Assembly (NCBI GenBank): GCA_902574725.1
Contig: CACGPA010000002.1
Coordinates: forward strand, 1 to 49,356
Reading direction: 5' to 3'
Length of the DNA stretch: 49,356 bases
Source of the DNA: an uncultured Pelagibacteraceae bacterium
GTDB taxonomy: Bacteria; Pseudomonadota; Alphaproteobacteria; Pelagibacterales; Pelagibacteraceae
This document shows positions 1 through 8,961 of this stretch, piece after piece. The position numbers and the translations under genes are program-made. The notes beneath the pieces were generated by a model, which was given only the letters and a program-made list of their open reading frames with translations, did not search any database and was not told where the DNA came from. Within the stretch, counting starts at the first letter, position 1. The number at the start of each line of letters is the position of its first letter.

Positions 1-566
1 GCACCTGCAATAGCTGGTATAGACAAATAAAAAGATATTTTAGTTGAATCGTATCTACTAAAATTTAAAAATCTTCCAGCAGTAATTACAATACCTGATC
101 TACTTACCCCAGGTATTAAAGCTAATATTTGGAACAGTCCAATTATTAAAATAGATTTTAATTGTAAATCTGTTTCAATTTTTTTTTTATTTTCAAATTT
201 ATCAGCAATATATAAAAGTAATGCAAATATTAGTGTTGTCCATGCTATAACTTCTATATTTCTAAAATAATTAATTAATCCAGTTTTATAAATTATTGCT
301 CCTAAAATTATCAAAGGTAACGAACCAAGGACCATAAGAAAAAGTAAATTTTTATTATTGACTATATCTTTAAGTTCATTTCTAAAATAAAATATTATTG
401 CCAACAATGAACCCAAGTGTAAACCAACATCCACCAGCAGAGATTGGGATTCAAATTTATAAATTTCTGAAACTAAAAACAAATGTGCGGAGGAACTTAC
501 AGGTAGAAACTCAGATATACCCTGCACTATCGATAGTATTAATATTTCAAGAAAATTTGAGATCAT
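1..566 (-). CDS. uppP: undecaprenyl-diphosphatase UppP/BacA, partial (C-terminus off the left edge)
   Basis: Read by hand from the reverse strand; the ORF track missed it because it has no stop inside the window. It begins MISNFLEILI and runs into the family signature GISEFLPVSSSAH near residue 20. A second conserved segment, PGVSRSGIVITAGRF, lies around residue 150. The rest is hydrophobic, as expected for this multi-pass inner-membrane enzyme, which dephosphorylates undecaprenyl diphosphate to recycle the lipid carrier of peptidoglycan synthesis. About 188 codons are present of a family length near 260-270, so roughly the last third lies outside. The gene is divergent from gltD, with a 178-base AT-rich spacer that must hold both promoters. 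The listed plus-strand ORF 398-589 is its shadow. Confidence 0.93.
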   Translation of the reverse strand, partial: MISNFLEILILSIVQGISEFLPVSSSAHLFLVSEIYKFESQSLLVDVGLHLGSLLAIIFYFRNELKDIVNNKNLLFLMVLGSLPLIILGAIIYKTGLINYFRNIEVIAWTTLIFALLLYIADKFENKKKIETDLQLKSILIIGLFQILALIPGVSRSGIVITAGRFLNFSRYDSTKISFYLSIPAIAG

Positions 567-744
567 TAAAAATTAATTTGGTAAACTAAATATACTTAAA
601 ATAAAGCAATAACATGGAGTAATAGTAGATATGCAAAAAAGGAATTAACCAAGGTTTTATGCAGATTTTATAAAAAATAGGTAACTAATACTGTCCTAAT
701 TTCAGTTTATATGTTGATTTCATTGATATATAAACAATAAAATC

Positions 745-2184
745 ATGTCTGACGTAATGTTGAAATTTGTAAATATAGGTCAAGAAAATCCTCTTAAAAG
801 GGGTACTGAAGATAGAAAAGAGGATTTTAAAGAAATTTATGATGAATTTATTAATGAAAAAGCCAAAGAACAATCTAGCAGATGTTCCCAATGCGGAGTC
901 CCTTTTTGTCAAGTTCACTGTCCTTTAAGTAATAACATACCTGACTGGCTAAAGTTAACTGCTGAAGGACGTTTAGAAGAAGCTTACCATTTAGCACAAA
1001 GCACAAATAACATGCCTGAAATTTGTGGAAGAATATGCCCACAAGACAGGCTTTGTGAGGGTAATTGTGTAATTGAGCAGTCAGGTCATGGAACAGTAAC
1101 AATTGGTTCAGTTGAAAAATTCATCACAGAAAATGCCTGGGCAAACAATTGGGTAAAACCAATTAAAATAAAAAATGAAATTAAACAAAGTGTTGGAATA
1201 ATTGGCGCTGGCCCTGCTGGCCTAGCATGTGCTGAAGAACTAAGAAAATCGGGTTATCAAATAACTATTTATGATCGTTATGATCGTGCAGGAGGTCTTT
1301 TAATTTATGGTATCCCAAATTTTAAGTTAGAAAAATATGTTGTTAATAGAAGAACAAAACTACTTAAAGAAAGTGGAATAAAATTTATTCAAAATTTTGA
1401 AGTAGGCAAAGATGCATCACTTGATAAACTAAGAAAAAAACATGATGCAATTTTAATTTCTACCGGAGTCTATAAAGCTAGAGAAATAAATTTAGAGGGA
1501 AATGATTTAAATAATATTTTTCCAGCCATGGATTTTTTAATTGCATCTAACAAAAAGGGCTTAGGAGATAAAGTTGATTTATTTGATAATGGAATATTAA
1601 ATGCAGAAGGAAAAGATGTTGTCGTAATTGGTGGAGGAGATACTGCAATGGATTGTGTCAGAACAGCTATCAGACAAAATGCTAAATCAGTCAAGTGTCT
1701 CTATAGAAGAGATAAAAAAAATATGCCTGGATCAGCAAGAGAAGTTTCTAACGCAGAAGAAGAAGGTGTAGAATTTATTTGGTTATCAAGCCCAAAAGAA
1801 TTTAATGGAAATGGCAAAATAGAAAATTTAATTGTAGATAGAATTAAATTAGGAGAGCCAGATGAAAGTGGAAGAAGCAAACCTGAAATTAAAGAAAATT
1901 CTCAATTTAATTTAAAGGCAGATATGGTGATAAAGGCGTTAGGGTTTGACCCTGAAAATTTGCCTAAATTATTTGAAAGTGAAAACTTACAAGTTTCAAG
2001 GTGGGGAACAATAAAAACTAATTTTGATACAATGGAAACAAATCTTACAGGGGTTTTTGCTGCGGGCGATATTATTAGAGGAGCGTCTTTGGTGGTATGG
2101 GCGATTAAGGATGGAAGAGATGCAGCGATAAATATTAAAAAATTTTTAGAAGCAAAAGAAATTAATAAAGAAAAAGTAGCATAA
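745..2184 (+). CDS. gltD: glutamate synthase (NADPH) small subunit
   Basis: 479 residues, a usual length for GltD. The N-terminal part carries the cysteine-rich Fe-S segment (CSQCGVPFCQVHCP, then CGRICPQDRLCEGNC). It is followed by an FAD-binding Rossmann motif (GAGPAGLACAEEL, about residue 154) and a second nucleotide-binding motif for NADPH (VIGGGDTAMDC, about residue 295). The C-terminal FAD segment GVFAAGDIIRGASLVVWA is intact. The subunit feeds electrons from NADPH to GltB for glutamate formation from glutamine and 2-oxoglutarate in the cytoplasm. An in-frame Met at residue 5 is a possible alternative start. The stop overlaps the gltB start (TAATG), so the two are cotranscribed. Confidence 0.96.
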   Translation: MSDVMLKFVNIGQENPLKRGTEDRKEDFKEIYDEFINEKAKEQSSRCSQCGVPFCQVHCPLSNNIPDWLKLTAEGRLEEAYHLAQSTNNMPEICGRICPQDRLCEGNCVIEQSGHGTVTIGSVEKFITENAWANNWVKPIKIKNEIKQSVGIIGAGPAGLACAEELRKSGYQITIYDRYDRAGGLLIYGIPNFKLEKYVVNRRTKLLKESGIKFIQNFEVGKDASLDKLRKKHDAILISTGVYKAREINLEGNDLNNIFPAMDFLIASNKKGLGDKVDLFDNGILNAEGKDVVVIGGGDTAMDCVRTAIRQNAKSVKCLYRRDKKNMPGSAREVSNAEEEGVEFIWLSSPKEFNGNGKIENLIVDRIKLGEPDESGRSKPEIKENSQFNLKADMVIKALGFDPENLPKLFESENLQVSRWGTIKTNFDTMETNLTGVFAAGDIIRGASLVVWAIKDGRDAAINIKKFLEAKEINKEKVA

Positions 2185-3317
2185 TGAATCAATATTTAAA
2201 AAATTTGAAATTACTTGAGAAAAATCATGTTTATTCCAAGAAAATGGAACATGATGCTTGCGGCGTAGGTTTGGTTGCGTCAATTGATGGAAAAAAATCT
2301 AGAAAAGTTATTGAATACGGAATAGAAGCCCTAAAAGCTGTTTGGCATAGAGGAGCAGTAGATGCTGATGGAAAAACAGGTGATGGTGCCGGAATCCACA
2401 TCGAAATTTCCTCAGACTTTTTTATTGAAAAAATAGAAATGTCTGGACACAAATATGACAACTCGGAAATTTGTGTAGGAATGATTTTTCTACCAAGAAA
2501 TAATTATTCAGCTCAAGAAAGTTGCAGAACTTTAGTTGAGAGCGAACTTACGAAAAATAATTTTAGCATTTATGGATGGAGACAAGTTCCTGTAAATACA
2601 GCTGTTTTAGGTGAAAAAGCCGAACAAACTAGACCCGAAATAACTCAAGTTCTATTTAAATATAACGACAAAAATGTAACTGGAAAAAAATTAGAAATAA
2701 AACTTTATGAGTCTAGGAGAAAAATTGAAAATAGGGCTATAGAAAATAATTTGAAGGATTTTTATATTTGTTCATTCAGTTCTAAATCAATTATTTACAA
2801 AGGGATGTTTCTTGCGGAAGCATTATCTGATTTTTATCCCGATCTTCAAGATCAAAGATTAATTTCTAGATATGCAATTTTTCACCAGAGATTTTCAACC
2901 AATACTGCTCCTAGTTGGGATTTAGCGCAACCCTTTAGAGCACTTGCACATAATGGGGAAATAAATACTTTAAAAGGAAATATTAATTGGATGAAAGTTC
3001 ATGAACAAGAAATGTCCAGCCCTTTATTTGAAAATATAGAAAATATAAAACCAGTTATTCCACCTGGAAATTCAGATTCCGCATCTTTGGATAATGTTTT
3101 TGAACTGTTAAATATTTCTGGTCAACCAGCACCTTTAGCTAAACTTATGTTAATTCCAGATGCATGGTCAAAAAAAAGTATGGTTTTACCAAAAGATCAT
3201 CAGCGATTATTTAATTTTTTAAACAGTACAATGGAACCATGGGATGGACCGGCAGCTATAGCAGCTACAGATAATGAGTGGATAATGTCATTTTTCCATC
3301 TTCTATATTGTCTATAG
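2184..3317 (+). CDS. gltB: glutamate synthase large subunit, 5' fragment (3' end lost at a junction)
   Basis: Only the first part of GltB is present. After a short pre-sequence comes the class-II glutamine amidotransferase domain, with the nucleophile Cys in HDACGVGLVASIDG, WHRGAVDADGKTGDGAG, RFSTNTAPSWDLAQPFR and HNGEINTLKGN. The reading matches the family up to MEPWDGPAAIAATDNEWI (near base 3283) and then changes to an unrelated tail of about ten residues before a stop. Full-length GltB is roughly 1,500 residues, so the FMN/synthase and Fe-S regions and the C-terminal beta-helix are missing. The last 35 or so bases are the antisense of aceF, which is cut at the same point. As it stands the fragment could not make glutamate. 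It follows gltD with a one-base overlap. Confidence 0.9.
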   Translation: MNQYLKNLKLLEKNHVYSKKMEHDACGVGLVASIDGKKSRKVIEYGIEALKAVWHRGAVDADGKTGDGAGIHIEISSDFFIEKIEMSGHKYDNSEICVGMIFLPRNNYSAQESCRTLVESELTKNNFSIYGWRQVPVNTAVLGEKAEQTRPEITQVLFKYNDKNVTGKKLEIKLYESRRKIENRAIENNLKDFYICSFSSKSIIYKGMFLAEALSDFYPDLQDQRLISRYAIFHQRFSTNTAPSWDLAQPFRALAHNGEINTLKGNINWMKVHEQEMSSPLFENIENIKPVIPPGNSDSASLDNVFELLNISGQPAPLAKLMLIPDAWSKKSMVLPKDHQRLFNFLNSTMEPWDGPAAIAATDNEWIMSFFHLLYCL

Positions 3318-3768
3318 AACAGTTAAATGATGGAAATTTTTTAAGTGAAGCTGTTACAGCTTTTATAATAAAAGCTAATGGAGTTATTTTTTTATTTTCT
3401 CCTGTATAAATATCTTTAAGAGAATTTCTAAATTTTTCCATTTCAGTTACATCAGCTTCATCATGATTTGTTACATGAGGTATAGTTGTCCAAGAATTTG
3501 TAAGATATTTTGCAGTAAGTCTTTTTATTCTTGGAATATCTTTTACTTCAATTTCACCAAAATCAGAATGTGAAAATTCATTTTTAATATTGCTTTTTTC
3601 TGAAAAGGATTTTTGAAAAGTTTTTTCTTTAACAAATTTTTTAATATCATTTTCAATAACTCTTCCTTCTCTTTTGCTTCCAGTAATTTGGTTTATATCT
3701 AAACCTAATTCTCTTGCAAATTTTCTAACTTTTGGACTTGCCGGAACTCTACTTTTTCTTTCAGACAT
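3265..3768 (-). CDS. aceF: pyruvate dehydrogenase E2 (dihydrolipoamide acetyltransferase), 5' fragment without lipoyl domain
   Basis: The protein opens directly with a peripheral-subunit-binding domain (VPASPKVRKFARELGLDI, then GSKREGRVIENDIKKF). After a linker it enters the start of the acyltransferase catalytic domain (DIPRIKRLTAKYLTNSWTTI ... FPSFNCSID). There is no lipoyl domain ahead of the binding domain; a lipoyl domain sits instead on the neighbouring E1. Family-like sequence ends at EDGKMTL (near base 3286), then six unrelated residues and a stop, so most of the catalytic core, including its His-Asp active site, is missing. The break coincides with the gltB break. The start codon lies one base after the aceE stop, so aceE-aceF form one operon. 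An lpd (E3) gene might have followed but is absent here. Confidence 0.88.
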   Translation of the reverse strand: MSERKSRVPASPKVRKFARELGLDINQITGSKREGRVIENDIKKFVKEKTFQKSFSEKSNIKNEFSHSDFGEIEVKDIPRIKRLTAKYLTNSWTTIPHVTNHDEADVTEMEKFRNSLKDIYTGENKKITPLAFIIKAVTASLKKFPSFNCSIDNIEDGKMTLSTHYL

Positions 3769-3769
3769 A

Positions 3770-6700
3770 TTATAATTTACTTGGAAACGGTTTTTCAGTT
3801 TCTATGTTATATTTTTTTATCGCCTCTTGTGCATATTTTGATGCTATTAATTGTTCTTTAGAAAGAATACTAAGTGCATAAGTCACGATATATTTTTTAT
3901 CCACTTCAAAAAATTTTCTTAAATTTTCTCTTGTATCACTTCTACCAAATCCATCCGTACCTAATGAATAAAAACTCTTTTTCACATATGGTCTTATTTG
4001 ATCAGAATAACTTCTCATGTAGTCTGACGCGGCTAAAATTGGTCCTTCTGTTTTTCCAAGACATTTGTCAACATATGAAACTTTCTGTTTTTTATCTGGA
4101 TTTAAAAGGTTATATCTTTCAGTTTCCATGCCATCTCTTCCTAATTCGTTGAAACTTGTAACACTCCATACTTCGCTATCTATTTTATATTCATTTTGTA
4201 AAACTTCTGCACCAGCGATAATTTCTCTTAATATAGTTCCGGAACCTATTAATTGTATTTTTGTTTTTTTAAATTTATTAAATTCTTTAATTTTATACAT
4301 ACCTTTTAATATTCCTTCTTCGCAATTTTTATCTTTTGGCATTTCTGGGTGGGAATAATTCTCATTCATTGTTGTTATGTAATAAAAAATATTTTCTTTT
4401 TTTTCATGCATTCTTTTTATTCCATCTCTAAAAATTACTGCTAGCTCGTAAGAAAATGTTGGATCATAAGATACACAATTAGGTATAGTAGAGGCCAACA
4501 TATGACTATGTCCATCCTGATGTTGTAATCCTTCGCCAGCAAGTGTTGTTCTTCCAGAAGTTGCTCCTATCAAAAAACCTCTGGACTGGCTATCCCCTGC
4601 GGCCCAATTAAAATCTCCTGTTCGTTGAAATCCAAACATTGAGTAAAAAAGATATATTGGTATCATTTCAATGTCGTGATTTGAATAAGCTGTGCCCGCT
4701 GCAATCCATGATGACATTGATCCTGCTTCGTTAATTCCTTCTTCTAAAACTTGTCCTTTTTTATCTTCTCTGTAAGAACTTAATTCTTCTGAATCTTCTG
4801 GTTCATATTTTTGACCCTCATGTGCATAAATTCCTATTTTCTTAAAAAAACCTTCCATTCCAAAAGTTCTTGCCTCGTCAGGAATTATTGGGACAAGTCT
4901 TGGAGCAACATTTTTATCTCTTAGCAGATTTGTTAATAATCGAACAAAAACCATTGTTGTAGACATTTCTTTTTTTCCAGTTGATTCTTTCAAAGAATCA
5001 AAAATATCTTTTGGCGGAGACTTAATTGGTTTGGCATATGTTGTTCTTTCTGGAATAAAGCCTCCTAAATTAAGTCTTCTTTCCTTCAAATATTTTATTT
5101 CTGGAGAATTTTCATCTGGCCTAAAATACTGAATTTCTTGAACTTGCTTGTCGGTCAAAGGAACATCAAACCTATCCCTGTAATACATCAAATCATCAGT
5201 ATCCATTTTTTTTTGCTGATGAGTGGTGTTAACGCTCTCTCCAGTTTTACCCATTCCATACCCTTTTATAGTCTTTGCTATAATAACTGTTGGGCTTCCA
5301 ACATTTTTTGAAGCCTGATCATATGCCGCATAAACTTTGTGTGGATCGTGACCACCCCTATTTAACCTCCATATATCTTTATCCGATAAAGCGGATACTA
5401 ATTCTTTTGTTTCAGGATATTTTCCAAAAAATTTTTCTCTTACATATAGGCCATTTCTAGCTTTATAAGCTTGATACTCACCATCAACTGTTTCGTTCAT
5501 TAATTTAACCAAATGACCAGTTTTATCTTTTGCTAATAACTGATCCCAATATGATCCCCAAATTACTTTTATAACATTCCAGCCAGATCCCCTAAAAATC
5601 CCTTCTAGCTCCTGAATAATTTTTCCATTTCCTCTTACAGGTCCATCTAATCTTTGTAAATTACAGTTAACTACAAAAATTAAATTATCTAATTTTTCTC
5701 TAGCTGCTAAACCAATTGCACCTAATGACTCTGGTTCATCGGTCTCGCCATCTCCAATAAAAGCCCAAACTTTTCTATTTTGATCTTTAATTAAACCCCG
5801 ATTAATTAAGTATTTCATAAACCTAGCTTGATAAATAGCTAACATTGGTCCTATGCCCATAGATACAGTTGGAAACTGCCAAAAATTTGGCATTAACCAT
5901 GGGTGAGGATAAGATGACAGACCACCTGGTTTTACTTCCTGCCTAAATTTATCTAACTGTTTCTCACTTAATCTACCTTCTAAAAAAGCTCTAGCATACA
6001 TACCTGGAGCACTATGTCCTTGAAAATAAATAAGGTCTCCTCCAAATTTATTATTCTTTGCTTTCCAAAAATGATTCATTCCTACATCGTAAAGAGTGGC
6101 AGCAGATGCAAATGTTCCTATATGACCTCCTAACTCAGGGAATTTTTTATTTGCTCTAACAACCATTGCTGCAGCATTCCATCTAATCAAAGATCTAATT
6201 TTTCTCTCAATATTTTGATCTCCTGGTGACTTTGCTTCTTTATCTGGAGATATTGTATTTATATATGGAGTATTTCGTGAAAGAACTAAATCAGATCCTT
6301 GTTTATAAGAATGTTCAATTAATTGTTTAATTAAAAATTGTGCCCTTTTACTTCCGTCTGTTTCTAATACTGATGAAAGTGAATCCATCCATTCTTTTGT
6401 CTCACTTACATCAATATCTTCACTATTTTTTGATAAATTATATTTTTCTGAAGCAATCTTTATTGGTGTATCAACTATTTTCTCTTTTTTTTCTATCGAT
6501 TTTTCAGCTTCTCTAATTAAATTTTCTGTATCTTTAGGTATTTTTTCTTTTTTAACTTTTAATTCTTCAGGATTATTTTTTTGTTCAGCATTTACCTCTA
6601 AAATTAAATCACCCTTTGAAACTTTATCACCAACTTTTACATTTATGTTTGAAACAACACCTTCTATTTCTGATGGAACTTCAACACTTGATTTGTCACT

Positions 6701-6817
6701 TTCTAAAGTAACTACTGGATCATTTTTTTTTATTTTTTCTCCTACTTTTACAATTACTTCAACAATTTCCACTTGTTCGAAATCACCAATATCAGGTACA
6801 TTTAATTTATTTGTCAT
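3770..6817 (-). CDS. aceE: pyruvate dehydrogenase E1, homodimeric AceE type, with N-terminal lipoyl domain
   Basis: I start at MTNKLNVPDIGDF rather than the track's upstream Met, because the lipoyl fold begins there; this gives 1015 residues. Residues 1 to about 75 are a lipoyl domain with the modifiable lysine in ESDKSS (about K42). A charged linker of some 65 residues follows, then a full AceE-type E1 of about 870 residues, close to the 887 of E. coli AceE. The thiamine-diphosphate motif reads GDGETDEPES ... NCNLQRLDGPVRGN, and other family blocks include GHIGTFASAATLYDVG and LAGEGLQHQDGHS. It decarboxylates pyruvate and passes the acetyl group to a lipoyl arm, here probably its own. The fusion is unusual, since this domain normally belongs to E2. 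aceF follows after one base. Confidence 0.95.
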   Translation of the reverse strand: MTNKLNVPDIGDFEQVEIVEVIVKVGEKIKKNDPVVTLESDKSSVEVPSEIEGVVSNINVKVGDKVSKGDLILEVNAEQKNNPEELKVKKEKIPKDTENLIREAEKSIEKKEKIVDTPIKIASEKYNLSKNSEDIDVSETKEWMDSLSSVLETDGSKRAQFLIKQLIEHSYKQGSDLVLSRNTPYINTISPDKEAKSPGDQNIERKIRSLIRWNAAAMVVRANKKFPELGGHIGTFASAATLYDVGMNHFWKAKNNKFGGDLIYFQGHSAPGMYARAFLEGRLSEKQLDKFRQEVKPGGLSSYPHPWLMPNFWQFPTVSMGIGPMLAIYQARFMKYLINRGLIKDQNRKVWAFIGDGETDEPESLGAIGLAAREKLDNLIFVVNCNLQRLDGPVRGNGKIIQELEGIFRGSGWNVIKVIWGSYWDQLLAKDKTGHLVKLMNETVDGEYQAYKARNGLYVREKFFGKYPETKELVSALSDKDIWRLNRGGHDPHKVYAAYDQASKNVGSPTVIIAKTIKGYGMGKTGESVNTTHQQKKMDTDDLMYYRDRFDVPLTDKQVQEIQYFRPDENSPEIKYLKERRLNLGGFIPERTTYAKPIKSPPKDIFDSLKESTGKKEMSTTMVFVRLLTNLLRDKNVAPRLVPIIPDEARTFGMEGFFKKIGIYAHEGQKYEPEDSEELSSYREDKKGQVLEEGINEAGSMSSWIAAGTAYSNHDIEMIPIYLFYSMFGFQRTGDFNWAAGDSQSRGFLIGATSGRTTLAGEGLQHQDGHSHMLASTIPNCVSYDPTFSYELAVIFRDGIKRMHEKKENIFYYITTMNENYSHPEMPKDKNCEEGILKGMYKIKEFNKFKKTKIQLIGSGTILREIIAGAEVLQNEYKIDSEVWSVTSFNELGRDGMETERYNLLNPDKKQKVSYVDKCLGKTEGPILAASDYMRSYSDQIRPYVKKSFYSLGTDGFGRSDTRENLRKFFEVDKKYIVTYALSILSKEQLIASKYAQEAIKKYNIETEKPFPSKL

Positions 6818-6997
6818 TATTTGTTTAATTTTAACACATTTTAATCCTTTTTTGGACAAGCTTAGATGTTGATATAGATTAATTATGCTTAGTTTATTAC
6901 TTAAAAATTTTAAAAGATCTAAAAATTTAAATGATTTAGATGCAAGGAATTGGATTCAAATGATAATTTTAAATAAAAATTATTTTTTTACAAAAAA

Positions 6998-8119
6998 TTA
7001 AACCCTCTCTAAACACATTGAAATTCCCATTCCTCCACCAATACATAGAGTTGCCAATCCTTTCTTAGCATTTCTTCTTTTCATTTCATGAATTAATGTA
7101 ACAACAATTCTGCAACCAGAAGCTCCTATAGGATGTCCAAGAGCAATTGCCCCACCATTTACATTAACTTTTTCTTTTGGAATTTTTAGTTCTTTTATAA
7201 CAGCTAAACTTTGAGCAGCAAAAGCTTCGTTTGACTCAATTAAATCTAAATTTTTTATTTCCCACCCAGCTTTTTCTAAAGCTTTTTTTGATGCAGGTAT
7301 TGGACCCAATCCCATTAAAGCAGGATTAACTCCACAAGCTGCCCAGGAAACAATTTTTACCAAAGGTATCATGTCTCTTTTTTCAGCTTCCTCTCTGGTC
7401 ATAATTAAAACTGCAGCTGCTCCATCATTTATGCCTGAAGAATTCCCAGCTGTTACTGTTCCATTTTCTTTAAATGCAGGTTTAAGTTTTGATAAACTTT
7501 CAATTGTAACATCTGATCTAGGGTGTTCATCCAAAAAAATTTGGCTAGACTTATCATCTAGTATTTCGTCTTTAAATTTTTTATTTTTTATTGCTTCCTG
7601 TGTTTTTGTTTGAGAAGATAAAGCAAAATTATCCTGCTCTTTTCGAGAAATGCTACACTTCTCTGCTACATTCTCCGCTGTAACTCCCATGTGATAGTTG
7701 TTAAATGCATCTATTAAACCATCTTGAAACATATTGTCTCGATTTGAAAATGACATATTTTCTTGTCCACCAGCTATAATAATTTTTGAATCATTTAGTA
7801 AAATTGATTGATATCCTGAAATAATAGCTCTTAACCCTGAGCCACAGACTTGATTAATAATGTATGCTGTTTTTTCATCTTGTATACCTGCACCTCTAGC
7901 TGCCTGTCTCGCTGGATTTTGCCCTGTTCCTCCTGTTAAAACTTGACCCATTATAACTTCATCAATTGATGATTGATTCACTTTTGATTGAGATAAAATA
8001 TTTTGAATTACAGATTTTCCTAAATTATGGGCCTCAATTTTAGCCCATATACCATTATATTTTCCAATAACTGTTCTTAAAGCAGATACAATAACTACAT
8101 CTTTAGAATTTTTTTGCAT
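6998..8119 (-). CDS. acetyl-CoA acetyltransferase (thiolase), shortened loop
   Basis: A PhaA/AtoB-type thiolase of 373 residues; the family is usually about 390-395. The acylated Cys is in [10 protein letters not shown], the second catalytic group in [25 protein letters not shown] follows, and the C-terminal active-site Cys is in CIGGGMGI. It condenses two acetyl-CoA, or cleaves acetoacetyl-CoA. Between AGGQENMS and [14 protein letters not shown] only a few residues remain, where relatives carry about 17 more (the stretch resembling SPHVLH...RMGD). The frame and the flanking residues are intact, so this is a clean in-frame shortening, not an error. It is transcribed away from tRNA-Arg and sits 180 bases upstream of aceE on the same strand. 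Confidence 0.93.
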   Translation of the reverse strand: MQKNSKDVVIVSALRTVIGKYNGIWAKIEAHNLGKSVIQNILSQSKVNQSSIDEVIMGQVLTGGTGQNPARQAARGAGIQDEKTAYIINQVCGSGLRAIISGYQSILLNDSKIIIAGGQENMSFSNRDNMFQDGLIDAFNNYHMGVTAENVAEKCSISRKEQDNFALSSQTKTQEAIKNKKFKDEILDDKSSQIFLDEHPRSDVTIESLSKLKPAFKENGTVTAGNSSGINDGAAAVLIMTREEAEKRDMIPLVKIVSWAACGVNPALMGLGPIPASKKALEKAGWEIKNLDLIESNEAFAAQSLAVIKELKIPKEKVNVNGGAIALGHPIGASGCRIVVTLIHEMKRRNAKKGLATLCIGGGMGISMCLERV

Positions 8120-8192
8120 ATAAGTACAATAATTCCTAATTTGAAAAATTACATTAAAAAATATAAGTATATATATTAATAATTAAAAAATA

Positions 8193-8269
8193 GCGCCTGT
8201 AGCTCAATTGGATAGAGCGCTTGGCTACGGACCAGGAGGTTCTGGGTTCAACTCCTAGCAGGCGCACCA
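8193..8269 (+). tRNA. tRNA-Arg (anticodon ACG)
   Basis: A complete cloverleaf of 77 bases including an encoded CCA. The acceptor stem is GCGCCTG with CAGGCGC, and the D-arm is GCTC...GAGC. The anticodon stem CTTGG/CCAGG carries loop CTACGGA, giving anticodon ACG. The T-arm is CTGGG-TTCAACT-CCTAG. The first anticodon base is expected to be deaminated to inosine by TadA so that CGN codons are read. It stands in a divergent gap after the thiolase gene. Confidence 0.97.
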
Positions 8270-8283
8270 AAAGTATAAATTTT

Positions 8284-8367
8284 ATGAAAGTATCTTTACA
8301 AAATGCAGTTATTTATTTCTTTTTGATTGTTTTGCTTATTTTGTTAATATTTACAATAATCATATAG
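8284..8367 (+). CDS. possible 27-residue membrane peptide
   Basis: A short frame starting 14 bases after tRNA-Arg encodes MKVSLQNAVIYFFLIVLLIL and seven further mostly hydrophobic residues, ending in TAG six bases before the thioesterase start. The whole peptide is one predicted membrane helix with a single N-terminal lysine. I do not recognise it. There is no convincing ribosome-binding site, and random AT-rich sequence easily gives such hydrophobic frames. Its fit between the tRNA and the next start codon is the only support. Confidence 0.25.
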   Translation: MKVSLQNAVIYFFLIVLLILLIFTIII

Positions 8368-8372
8368 TAGTC

Positions 8373-8771
8373 ATGTCAGAACAATTTGAGCAAATAAGTA
8401 TAAAACCCGGCTTTATGAAACATAATGGTGGTCTTTTATTTAAAACTATTTCAGAAAATGAATATCAATTTAAATCAACAATAAATAAAAATCATTTAAA
8501 TAAAGCAGGTATAACTCATGGTGGGTATATAGCTTCATTAATTGATGCTGGATCAGGTACAGCAGTTCATAGATCTACTAATACTAATTCTTGTGTAACA
8601 GTTTCATTAGATATAAAATTTATAGCTCCAACAAAAGAGAATGATCAAATTTTAGGTTTCACAAAAATTTTAAAAAAAACAAATTCTATGGTATTTGTCA
8701 TCTGTCACTTAGAGTGTAATAATAAAATAATTGCTTCAGCATCTGGGGTTTGGAAAATATTAAAAGCTTAA
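8373..8771 (+). CDS. PaaI-type hotdog-fold acyl-CoA thioesterase
   Basis: 132 residues, the usual size of a single hotdog-fold thioesterase. The family motif is THGGYIASLIDAGSG around residue 48, where an Asn/His-Gly-Gly segment binds the thioester and an acidic residue on the following helix activates water. The beta strands SVTVSLDIKFIAPT-like and the terminal IIASASGVWKI follow the PaaI/YigI pattern. It probably hydrolyses acyl- or aryl-CoA; the substrate cannot be told from the sequence. It stands alone downstream of tRNA-Arg, and 190 AT-rich bases separate it from the helicase gene. Confidence 0.85.
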   Translation: MSEQFEQISIKPGFMKHNGGLLFKTISENEYQFKSTINKNHLNKAGITHGGYIASLIDAGSGTAVHRSTNTNSCVTVSLDIKFIAPTKENDQILGFTKILKKTNSMVFVICHLECNNKIIASASGVWKILKA

Positions 8772-8961
8772 TTCTATGAGCTTCTGCTCTGGTAGATAAT
8801 TTTTATTAATATGCTACAATTAAATTTAAAAAAAATTAATTAATTAAAATCTTAAAAATGAGAACTTTTTTTGATCTGATTCGGACCTGTTTTAGTCTAT
8901 TTTTGTTCTTGGGCTATAACAATATATAGTGGCTCAAAATATTTAGACACAAAACATTGAA

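Noticed and set aside
398-589. 63-residue plus-strand ORF
   Set aside because: It is the opposite strand of uppP, whose conserved motifs are clear in the reverse frame.
567-744. Possible riboswitch or structured leader before gltD
   Set aside because: Only weak, imperfect hairpins; no match that I could recognise to glutamine or other known aptamers.
3265-3317. Genuine overlapping 3' ends of gltB and aceF
   Set aside because: Both proteins lose essential domains at the same base, so this is a breakpoint rather than a natural overlap.
6885-7001. Plus-strand 38-residue frame MLSLLLKNFKRSKNLNDLDA... between aceE and the thiolase
   Set aside because: No ribosome-binding site and no recognisable family; it runs into the antisense end of the thiolase gene. 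AT-rich chance frame is more likely.
8858-8929. 23-residue frame MRTFFDLIRTCFSLFLFLGY... ahead of the helicase
   Set aside because: Phe-rich and reminiscent of a leader peptide, but no terminator/antiterminator pair follows and the downstream gene is not amino-acid biosynthesis.
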